Source of the DNA: Bacteroidota bacterium
GTDB lineage: Bacteria; Bacteroidota; Bacteroidia; Flavobacteriales_F; PHOS-HE28
NCBI GenBank assembly: GCA_023430945.1
Contig: JAEYYE010000126.1
Span: forward strand, 1-5,338
DNA: 5,338 bases
Direction of reading: 5' to 3'
A program made the translations under genes and the position numbers. A model generated the notes under the pieces. It saw only the letters and a program-made list of their open reading frames with translations, ran no database searches and was not told the origin of the DNA. Of this stretch, positions 1 to 5,338 are shown piece by piece. Position 1 is the stretch's first letter. Each line of letters begins with the position of its first letter.

Positions 1-1050
1 GTGGAGTACGAGCGGTACTTCAAGTTCATCACGCACATCATCGATGCGCTCACAACCACCTTCGCGCCGAAACCGGGCGAGTACGAGTACGAGGCGGTGA
101 TCGTAAAGGATCTGTCCGCGCGATTCCTGCTCACGTTGCGGGCGCTTGGATTGAAGTACCTCTTCGAGGAGACCGATCACATGCGGATCGATCTTACGGC
201 AAGCGGTTTCCCGAACCATTTGGAGATCCGCCGCATGGCCGCCGATCTGGAGCAATGGAAGAATGGCGATGTGAAATTGCTCAACGAGGAAACGCTGAAG
301 CGGCAGTTGCTGGATGAACTGATCCGCGGCAACAGCGATCCGGCGCCGATCCTGCAAAAGCTCGCGAAAGCCCAGTATTTCAAGGCGCTCGATGAAGGAC
401 ATCTTTTCCGTGAATTCATTGCAGGGAATCTGCGTGAATTGAAGTCCTTCGATGCGAAGAAGCAGAACCGCCGGTTGCTCTGTTCATGGGCATCGTTCGA
501 TACGGTGACCAACCGGCCGTTCATCTACCTGATGGTCTTCGACAACTACCCTGATCCGCGCGGGCCGATCACCGAGCGCGTGGACCATGATCCTGAGTTC
601 GTGGAGGTGCTGAAGAAGTGTACGCACAATACGGCGCCGCTGAAAGTGATCGCATCGGACCTTGATGAAGCCTATGGCTGGATCCATCCGAAAGTGCTCA
701 AGCGGATCGATATCGGTCCGATCATCAGCATGTATGACAAGACGGAGGATGAGCGCATCCAGGAGATCAAACGGCACATCCCGGAAGGCCATTTCGTGAT
801 GCATGTGACCACCGAGATCGTTTTCTCCGTGGGCCAGGAAATGAAGAACACGGGATTCCTTTCAGGCAGTGAACTGCGCCAGATCTTCCACGTGGATGAG
901 ACCAACAAGGATTGTATGGAACGCATGGTGAGCGAAGTGCAACATTATCTCTTCACCACGCATACCGTACTTCAATATTTGAACGCCCACCAGAAGAACA
1001 TGCTGAAAGGTTTGAGCACGCCACCATTCATCTGCAAGCCGGTCGATTGA
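1..1050 (+). CDS. Uncharacterised soluble protein encoded upstream of an AAA+ ATPase (5' end uncertain)
   Basis: An open frame of 349 codons runs from the first base of the window to a TGA at 1048-1050. The first codon is GTG and could be a real start, but the frame is open to the window edge, so the gene may begin further upstream; the next in-frame ATG is codon 61. I do not recognise the family. No signal peptide or membrane helix is visible. The N-terminal half is charged and mostly helical in character. The middle holds a hydrophobic, strand-like core around residues 161-183 (CSWASFD, then PFIYLMVFDNY), followed by a mixed alpha/beta stretch and a C-terminal helical part. No catalytic motif stands out. 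The stop lies two bases before the ATPase start, with no terminator between them, so the two are probably co-transcribed and translationally coupled. By context it could be a partner, adaptor or substrate-binding subunit of the ATPase; this is inference only. Confidence 0.85.
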   Translation: MEYERYFKFITHIIDALTTTFAPKPGEYEYEAVIVKDLSARFLLTLRALGLKYLFEETDHMRIDLTASGFPNHLEIRRMAADLEQWKNGDVKLLNEETLKRQLLDELIRGNSDPAPILQKLAKAQYFKALDEGHLFREFIAGNLRELKSFDAKKQNRRLLCSWASFDTVTNRPFIYLMVFDNYPDPRGPITERVDHDPEFVEVLKKCTHNTAPLKVIASDLDEAYGWIHPKVLKRIDIGPIISMYDKTEDERIQEIKRHIPEGHFVMHVTTEIVFSVGQEMKNTGFLSGSELRQIFHVDETNKDCMERMVSEVQHYLFTTHTVLQYLNAHQKNMLKGLSTPPFICKPVD

Positions 1051-1052
1051 AC

Positions 1053-3023
1053 ATGGAAAAGAGCGGAGCATCACAGATCCCCATCACGGCCGAACAACTG
1101 AACGCCTACAAGGAGGAGGTGACCGCCTTGTTGAAGATGGTGAGCTGGTCGCCGGACCAACGCGCAAAAAGCACCAGCAACACGCAGCTCGATGCGAGCT
1201 TTCTGCTGCACGTGGGAAAAGCGCTGAACGTTGGTGAGACCGATCAGCTTTCAGTGCTCAAGAGCGCGGTGCGCATCAGCGAGGATCGAACGATCCTGAG
1301 CAACACCACCAATGTGGTGCTCAACGCGATCCGCCAGGGTTTCTGCATGGGCAGGCACTTGAGCGTGCTCTTCGAACGCAGCAGCGGCCTCGAGCTGTTG
1401 CAGCAGAAGAACAACGATGGAAGCCTGCACCAGAGCGAAATGCCGGCTTTCCATGACAAGCTGCAGACCTCTTCCGCGATCCAGCTTTTCGTGGCTTCGT
1501 ATTACATCACGCATTTCCTGAATGATGTACGATCGAACGAGCACACCTCGATCAACATCGATTTCGGCGGGATCCCGGAAGTACGACTTACACGTCCGAG
1601 CCAGGCGATGCAGTGCGCGATCTACTACTACGCGGCGTATCTGGAGCGCAGCGGCGTGGTGAAGTCCGATCTCGATCTGCTTAAGATCACCCTGCTCTAT
1701 TTCGAGCGGTTGATGGAAGAGATCCAGATGCGCAAGGCCTCATTGAAGGACGTGGAATTCTTCACCGCGCAGAATTACAAGCTGGAGCATTCGGACTTCA
1801 CAGTACAGGGCTTCGAGGTGGCTTACAGTGCGCAGGTGAAGGGCGTGGAGTTCAATGCCACGCGCATGGAGGAGATCGTGGCGAACGAGGAGGCCAAGCA
1901 CATGTTCCGCCGTTTCGCGGAACGGCTGCTCTGTTACGATCTTACGGCTGCCAAGAACCCGATGCTGGTGTTGGGCGGCATGCCGAGCATCACCATGGCC
2001 GATGGCAAGCCGGGCACCGGAAAGAGCATGTTGATCGCTGCGGTGGCGACCATGTTGCAGGAACGTTGCGAAATGCTCGATCTGCCGTTCCTCTTCTGGC
2101 CGTTGCCCGAGAACATCATCTCGACCTTCCAGGGTGGATCTGCCGAGCGTGCGATCGAATGGTTCCGGCCGATGCAGGATACCGGCAAGATCGTGTTCGC
2201 GCCGATCGATGATGCGGAGAACAATCTGGAGGAACGTACACGACAAGGTATATCGGCGGGGGTGCGCGAATTCATCGGTGTCTTCCTGCGCAACACGGAA
2301 GGCGCCTACGCAGTGAACCATGGCAACCGGCTGATCAGCCTGTTCACGAACCTGCCCGATCAAGTGGACAAGGCCGTTCTCTCACGCATACAGGTGCGCG
2401 TGAGCATGGACGGTGCGAAACGGTTCGAGGATTTCGTGGACCAGGATCATCTCTGGTGGAAGAAGTACCGTGATCTCGATCCGAAGTTCGTCAAGGATCC
2501 CGATGTGAAAGGCTACGAGTTCATGAGCGCACAACGGCAGCTCAAGTCGATGAACGAGTTGCACAAAGGCGGGAAGACTGAAGTACAGAATGCCGATCTG
2601 CGATCGATCTACGAGTCGAGCATGAAAGAGCATGATCCGGGAACGCATGAGTTCTTCGGCGTGTTCTACACAGCGGTATTGCAGCGTTTTCCGTTCTTCA
2701 GCTCGCGCGATCTGCGGAACATCCAGAAGGCCGTGGATGCGCGCGTCACCGATTTCGATCTGCCGCAGATCTGGTGGGACAAGCCGGAGGAATTCTTTTT
2801 CAAGGACTACGACACGAAGCTTTCGATGTTGAAGGAGTTGATGCGATCGAACCTTGGCAACGTGAGCTTTGAAGAAGTGCGATTGCAGGAAGCGCTCAGT
2901 TACCTTGACAATGCGATCCGGATCAACGAGACCGGCATCAACCGGCAGGTGGAGCGCAGGGCGGAAGAGATCTACATCCAGCAGAAGGCGCTGGAGTTGC
3001 AGGCGCGGAAGAATTCCAAGTAA
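1053..3023 (+). CDS. AAA+ family ATPase (classical AAA type), 656 aa
   Basis: The protein is predicted to hydrolyse ATP and remodel a protein or complex in the cytoplasm; its substrate is unknown. I chose the ATG at 1053, two bases after the upstream stop; an earlier in-frame start at 912 would overlap the upstream gene by about 140 bases. Residues 1 to about 280 form an unassigned N-terminal region. The AAA core follows: Walker A GKPGTGKS at 318-325; a pore-loop-like segment STFQGGSAER at 357-366 with aromatic F359; Walker B ending in IDDAEN at 385-390, with aspartate in the place of the usual glutamate; sensor 1 asparagine N433 in FTNLPD; and arginine-finger candidate R445 in VLSRI. This resembles the second region of homology of classical AAA proteins. 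A possible sensor 2/lid motif SSRDLRNIQKAV starts at 550, about 105 residues after R445, implying an insertion of roughly 75 residues. The last 30 or so residues are a charged, probably coiled helix. No signal peptide or membrane helix is seen. Confidence 0.93.
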   Translation: MEKSGASQIPITAEQLNAYKEEVTALLKMVSWSPDQRAKSTSNTQLDASFLLHVGKALNVGETDQLSVLKSAVRISEDRTILSNTTNVVLNAIRQGFCMGRHLSVLFERSSGLELLQQKNNDGSLHQSEMPAFHDKLQTSSAIQLFVASYYITHFLNDVRSNEHTSINIDFGGIPEVRLTRPSQAMQCAIYYYAAYLERSGVVKSDLDLLKITLLYFERLMEEIQMRKASLKDVEFFTAQNYKLEHSDFTVQGFEVAYSAQVKGVEFNATRMEEIVANEEAKHMFRRFAERLLCYDLTAAKNPMLVLGGMPSITMADGKPGTGKSMLIAAVATMLQERCEMLDLPFLFWPLPENIISTFQGGSAERAIEWFRPMQDTGKIVFAPIDDAENNLEERTRQGISAGVREFIGVFLRNTEGAYAVNHGNRLISLFTNLPDQVDKAVLSRIQVRVSMDGAKRFEDFVDQDHLWWKKYRDLDPKFVKDPDVKGYEFMSAQRQLKSMNELHKGGKTEVQNADLRSIYESSMKEHDPGTHEFFGVFYTAVLQRFPFFSSRDLRNIQKAVDARVTDFDLPQIWWDKPEEFFFKDYDTKLSMLKELMRSNLGNVSFEEVRLQEALSYLDNAIRINETGINRQVERRAEEIYIQQKALELQARKNSK

Positions 3024-3052
3024 TAGAAGAAACCGATCGGTCGGAAGGGGGG

Positions 3053-3360
3053 TCACCTGCGGCCTTTCGGCTTTCCCTTTTTAGTAAGGAAGCGACCAAG
3101 AGGAAATCTACGTGCGCTGTGGTGCACAGTGATGATCTCAACTAACTCTTTACTCTCAACGCGATACATGATACGATAGTTGCCGACCAACACTTCCCGA
3201 AGGGATGAATGTCCTATTTCTGGTATGATCTTTCCACTTTTTGGATGAACTCGAAGTCGCTTCACGCTGGCGAGGAATAATTCGATTTGCATCGAGAGAT
3301 GTACGCTGCGATCGACTCCATATCGCGCATGGCATTCTCGGAGAATCTTACTTCAACCAT
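3053..3360 (-). pseudogene. Frameshifted RelE/ParE-family toxin of a type II toxin-antitoxin pair
   Basis: Read on the - strand, an ATG at 3360 opens MVEVRFSENAMRDMESIAAYISR, a typical ParE-type N-terminus, but this frame stops at 3262 after 32 codons. From about 3292 a second frame carries the rest of the fold: QIELFLASVKRL, then RVHPKSGK, LREVLVGNYRIMYRVE and VEIITVHHSARRF, ending in TGA at 3053-3055. Aligned by eye with family members, about eight residues are missing between ISR and QIE, where only two bases remain, so a loss of about 22 bases would explain both the gap and the frame change. An intact protein would be about 105-110 residues and would be expected to act as a ribosome-dependent RNase (RelE-like) or gyrase poison (ParE-like). 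The ATG overlaps the end of the antitoxin gene by 13 bases, a normal coupled layout. It is probably inactive, unless the shift is a sequencing error or the 79-residue C-terminal piece (ATG at 3292) is made alone. Confidence 0.8.
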
Positions 3361-3548
3361 TTAGCAAGACGCTTCTCGGCATCCTCCAAGGAAATACTAC
3401 GGCCAGCGTTCAGATCATCCAGCCCCCGGGCGATCTTTTCCAAAACGATGATCCGTTCAATGGCATCATCAGCACTGAATCGATCGGGTAGGCTTTTAAG
3501 CGATCGCATCAGCATTTTTTTATCGAGCAGGTCGTTGCGCTTGGTCAT
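3348..3548 (-). CDS. Antitoxin of a RelE/ParE-type toxin-antitoxin module
   Basis: This small 66-residue protein starts at an ATG at 3548 and ends with TAA at 3350-3348. It should bind and neutralise the ParE/RelE-type toxin encoded immediately downstream. The central helix (FSADDAIERIIVLEKIARGLDDLNAG) and the C-terminal ISLEDAEKRLAKWLK resemble the short antitoxins that precede RelE/ParE toxins in Bacteroidota; that resemblance is from memory, not from a search. The antitoxin-first order and the 13-base overlap with the toxin start support the pairing. The reading frame is intact whereas the toxin frame is broken. No Shine-Dalgarno sequence is visible, and a weak promoter-like box lies a few bases upstream. 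Such modules usually autoregulate, but I see no clear operator palindrome. Confidence 0.8.
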   Translation of the reverse strand: MTKRNDLLDKKMLMRSLKSLPDRFSADDAIERIIVLEKIARGLDDLNAGRSISLEDAEKRLAKWLK

Positions 3549-3552
3549 GGTC

Positions 3553-3560
3553 TAAAGTTA
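3553..3560 (-). promoter_or_regulatory. Weak candidate -7 promoter box for the toxin-antitoxin pair
   Basis: On the - strand TAACTTTA matches the Bacteroidota -7 consensus TAnnTTTG at all but the last base. It ends four bases before the antitoxin ATG, so transcription would begin at or near the start codon and give a leaderless message. No convincing TTTG -33 element is found at the expected distance upstream, so this remains a weak call. Confidence 0.22.
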
Positions 3561-3624
3561 ATGCCATGCGCCAGCCGCGTGACGGATAGCAGCGGAAAGC
3601 GCGCAAGCGAGCCCTCACCCCCGG

Positions 3625-3645
3625 CCCCTCTCCCAAAGAGAGGGG
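3625..3645. repeat. Perfect inverted repeat, 8-bp stem and 5-base loop
   Basis: CCCCTCTC (3625-3632) pairs with GAGAGGGG (3638-3645) around the loop CCAAA. An outer TCAC (3615-3618) could also pair with GTGA (3647-3650) across an asymmetric bulge. No T-run follows on either strand, so it does not look like an intrinsic terminator. It seems to be the core of the surrounding repeat element. Confidence 0.7.
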
Positions 3646-3696
3646 AGTGAAGCGGCTAAGAGTTTTTCGAGTGCGTACTTGCAGCGGATAGCCGGA

Positions 3697-3719
3697 CCCC
3701 GCTTGCTTTTGAAGCGGGG
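3697..3719. repeat. Perfect inverted repeat, 8-bp stem and 7-base loop
   Basis: CCCCGCTT (3697-3704) pairs with AAGCGGGG (3712-3719) around the loop GCTTTTG. It lies just before the TACTTTTG promoter-like box, in the region where the -33 element would be. No T-run follows directly on either strand, so a terminator role is unlikely. Confidence 0.7.
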
Positions 3720-3735
3720 GCACGCCCTACTTTTG
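3707..3735 (+). promoter_or_regulatory. Candidate Bacteroidota-type promoter for the downstream gene
   Basis: TACTTTTG at 3728-3735 is an exact match to the Bacteroidota -7 consensus TAnnTTTG. A TTTTG at 3707-3711 could serve as the -33 element, but the 16-base spacing is slightly short and the sequence lies in a hairpin loop. Transcription would start near 3742 and leave a leader of about 60 bases before the ATG at 3804. This would give the downstream genes their own promoter, separate from the ATPase operon. Confidence 0.4.
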
Positions 3736-3803
3736 GCGATGATGGGATCCGGCTTCAGCATCACCTTCCTTCATCCGCCCCAAATGCAGATCATTTCCGA
3801 TCG

Positions 3804-5072
3804 ATGCTGAAACTGATCCAAAGCGGCCTTTTCGGTGGGCGGTTGTTCCACGTGACCGATGATCTTGCCAAGCGCTACAACGATTGCCTGGAGGACATCG
3901 GCCTTCAGCGAACCGAGCTGCGCGAATTCCATATCGATGGCTGGGGCTGGAGCCCGGAGATAGCCGAGGAGCAGCACGACAAACAATATCTCTCGCACGG
4001 CGCCGCGAATCCGTATTCGATCATCATCACGCCGGAGCAGCAGTTCGGATCACTGTACTATCCGTACCATTCGTTCGACTGGGACATCCATCACCAGGTG
4101 TTCGAGAAGTACGCGAAACAGATCGCGGACATCACCGCCGATCGCGGGCTGTGGTTCGCACTCGATCAGGACATCAGCGCATACCGATCGCCGCAGGACC
4201 TGTTGATGGTGGATGTGGTGAAGGTGCAGTTCAAGACGGTGGGCAACCTGATCACCGCGGCGCGTGAACAGCGTGAATTGGTGCGCACGTTCTTCGATCA
4301 GCCGATGGCCTGGGCCGATCGCGAATTGCGGCGGAAGATCAGTGACAGTGGTCGTGAACATGGCGATCTGCGCTTCCGGAGCCTTGAGGTGCTGCCCTTC
4401 CCGTACAGCGACATCCGCGCATTCTACACCACCGCCTTCGATGGACTTTATGTGCTGCGCGACACGATCATCGGCAAGCCGGTTTTGATCCTGGAGAACA
4501 ATTCCTCGCAGGTCTCGGGTGAATTGCAGCATGCGCACATCGAGTTCAACATGAGCGATCCGGCGCTGATCGGCTTCCTGTTCAGCAACAGGCTTGTTGA
4601 ACATTCCTATGCGCACTTCAAGGATTTGCCGGAACTGCTCGCCCACCAGATCGATCTTTTGATCGCGAACGCGAGCCTGAAGCTGGGAGCACCGGTGGAA
4701 CTGATCGGCCTTACCGACAGCAAGCGCAAAGGCCTGATCAATACGTTGCAGAAGAAAGGTCTGCTCGGCGACGATTATTTCCAATTGGAGGAAGTGCGCC
4801 GATCGCTATCGCGCAACGAGCCAGTACAACCCGGCGGCGATGCGCTGGTGCGTGATCATTTGATCCACCCGGTGAAGGACCAGCATCTGCAGGTTCGCGT
4901 GGTTATCTGGCAGTTGATCGCGAACATCTTCGCCGTGAACGAGCTAGTGCGATATACCTTCAACAAACCGGATTTCTACCAGCGCTACAAGGCCTGGCCG
5001 GATCATTACCAGCGCTGGGTGATCAAGGAGTTACAGGAACATCACGGAATTTTTGGTAAACTCACCGCATAG
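3804..5072 (+). CDS. Uncharacterised soluble protein, 422 aa
   Basis: The gene begins at the ATG at 3804; no other plausible in-frame start lies just upstream and there is no Shine-Dalgarno sequence. It ends in TAG at 5070-5072. I cannot assign a function. There is no signal peptide or clear membrane helix, so the protein should be cytoplasmic. The N-terminal part is rich in aromatic residues, with GWGWSPEIAEEQHDKQYLSHG near residues 48-68 and FGSLYYPYHSFDWDIHHQVF shortly after. The middle contains the strand-like stretch DGLYVLRDTIIGKPVLILENN. The C-terminal third is helical and ends in a tryptophan- and tyrosine-rich segment (DFYQRYKAWPDHYQRWVIKEL). It may belong to a Bacteroidota DUF family; DUF6638 is one I recall in this context, but I could not verify the match. 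A small membrane-protein gene starts three bases after the stop, so the two are probably co-transcribed. Co-function with the ATPase upstream is possible but rests on proximity only. Confidence 0.88.
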   Translation: MLKLIQSGLFGGRLFHVTDDLAKRYNDCLEDIGLQRTELREFHIDGWGWSPEIAEEQHDKQYLSHGAANPYSIIITPEQQFGSLYYPYHSFDWDIHHQVFEKYAKQIADITADRGLWFALDQDISAYRSPQDLLMVDVVKVQFKTVGNLITAAREQRELVRTFFDQPMAWADRELRRKISDSGREHGDLRFRSLEVLPFPYSDIRAFYTTAFDGLYVLRDTIIGKPVLILENNSSQVSGELQHAHIEFNMSDPALIGFLFSNRLVEHSYAHFKDLPELLAHQIDLLIANASLKLGAPVELIGLTDSKRKGLINTLQKKGLLGDDYFQLEEVRRSLSRNEPVQPGGDALVRDHLIHPVKDQHLQVRVVIWQLIANIFAVNELVRYTFNKPDFYQRYKAWPDHYQRWVIKELQEHHGIFGKLTA

Positions 5073-5075
5073 ATC

Positions 5076-5338
5076 ATGGACGCCCTGCTCACCCTGGTGA
5101 TCGCCCTCGTCGCAGGCATCATCATCTATTACATCGATCTGAAAAAAGGGCGCCGCTGGAATACCGGCTGGTACAACCTCACGCACGAGCACAGAAGTCC
5201 CGCATTGCTGGACAAGGGATTGATCCATCTACAACCGTTCACCCGGAAGCTGTTCCTTGCGATCCTGCTCAGCGCGATCTTCACGGCGATCGCTGTTGCG
5301 ATCGGTGGGGCACATGCCTTGTTCGATCTGATCATGGG
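5076..5338 (+). CDS. Small membrane protein with two predicted helices, cut by the window end
   Basis: From the ATG at 5076, an open frame of 87 complete codons continues past the last base, so the C-terminus is missing. Residues 2-20 form a hydrophobic helix (DALLTLVIALVAGIIIYYI), followed by a basic turn (KKGRR at 23-27), then a polar loop with several tryptophans, tyrosines and histidines (WNTGWYNLTHEHRS at 28-41). A second hydrophobic helix spans about 59-83 (LFLAILLSAIFTAIAVAIGG). This suggests an inner-membrane protein whose basic linker faces the cytoplasm. The first helix could instead be an uncleaved signal anchor. The start lies three bases after the preceding stop, which indicates operon coupling. 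The family is not recognised. The short spacing, the frame staying open to the window edge and the helix pattern support a real gene. Confidence 0.72.
   Translation, partial: MDALLTLVIALVAGIIIYYIDLKKGRRWNTGWYNLTHEHRSPALLDKGLIHLQPFTRKLFLAILLSAIFTAIAVAIGGAHALFDLIM

Larger units (their letters stand above)
3561..3740. repeat. Probable dispersed intergenic repeat with two hairpins
   Basis: No gene is supported in the stretch between the antitoxin start and the next + strand gene. It contains two perfect 8-bp hairpins (3625-3645 and 3697-3719). It also contains direct repeats of two short words: GCAGCGGA at 3589-3596 and 3681-3688, and CGGATAGC at 3583-3590 and 3685-3692. The arrangement of a conserved-looking left arm, a CCCCTCTC hairpin and a right arm resembles the REP/MITE-like intergenic elements found in many copies in some bacterial genomes. 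The copy number cannot be judged from one window. The boundaries are approximate. No transposase or obvious target-site duplication is seen. Confidence 0.45.

Noticed and set aside
912..1052. An earlier in-frame start for the ATPase
   Set aside because: It would overlap the upstream gene by about 140 bases, and the added residues look like an out-of-frame reading of that gene; the ATG at 1053 fits operon spacing.
1740..2363. A 207-codon open frame on the - strand
   Set aside because: It is antisense to the conserved AAA+ core, whose motifs are clearly in the + frame; its composition is low-complexity His/Arg.
3032..3041. Palindrome ACCGATCGGT between the ATPase stop and the toxin stop, considered as a bidirectional terminator
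   Set aside because: It has no loop and could form only a very short stem; the T-rich tail on either side is weak.
2382..3056. A 224-codon open frame on the - strand that could seem to continue from the toxin
   Set aside because: It is antisense to the C-terminal part of the ATPase, rich in Leu/Arg/His, and shows no family-like sequence.
3066..3082. GCC-TTTC-GGC followed by a T-rich stretch, considered as a + strand terminator after the ATPase
   Set aside because: The stem is only three to four base pairs and it lies inside the toxin coding sequence.
3520..3723. A 67-codon - strand open frame covering the repeat region
   Set aside because: It runs through the hairpins and repeated words and overlaps the antitoxin start; no family-like sequence is seen.
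3561..3740. CRISPR array or insertion sequence in the intergenic region
   Set aside because: The repeated words are only 8 bases long, not evenly spaced, and there is no transposase or set of unique spacers.
4050..4784. A 244-codon open frame on the - strand
   Set aside because: It lies wholly inside the 422-residue + strand gene and has a histidine- and arginine-rich composition typical of antisense readings of GC-rich coding DNA.

Overview
The window looks like a piece of a Bacteroidota chromosome, probably a moderately GC-rich Flavobacteriales-type genome. The basis is indirect. No start codon has a clear Shine-Dalgarno sequence, one intergenic box matches the Bacteroidota -7 element TAnnTTTG, and the small antitoxin resembles a type common in that phylum. 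This is an inference from signals and resemblance, not a database match.

Left part (1-3023, + strand): two tightly packed genes. The first (1-1050, possibly cut by the window edge) is an unrecognised soluble protein. Two bases later comes a 656-residue AAA+ ATPase with a full classical-AAA motif set: Walker A, pore-loop-like segment, Walker B, sensor 1 and an arginine-finger candidate. It has a long N-terminal region of unknown function and an enlarged C-terminal lid ending in a charged helix. The pair reads as an operon for an ATP-driven remodelling machine and its partner.

Middle (3024-3803): an inserted-looking block. On the - strand lies a type II toxin-antitoxin pair. The antitoxin is intact, but the ParE/RelE-type toxin is split between two frames, as if about 22 bases had been lost near its 24th codon. 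Toward the right lies non-coding DNA with two perfect 8-bp hairpins and repeated GCAGCGGA / CGGATAGC words, which looks like a dispersed intergenic repeat. A Bacteroidota-like promoter sits at the right edge of this block.

Right part (3804-5338, + strand): a 422-residue soluble protein of unknown function. Three bases after its stop begins a small membrane protein with two predicted membrane helices, which runs off the window end.

Working together (inference): the AAA protein and the three uncharacterised + strand genes may form one conserved cluster that the toxin-antitoxin/repeat block has split. The sequence does not tell the substrate or process. The best candidate for something undescribed is this AAA-centred cluster.
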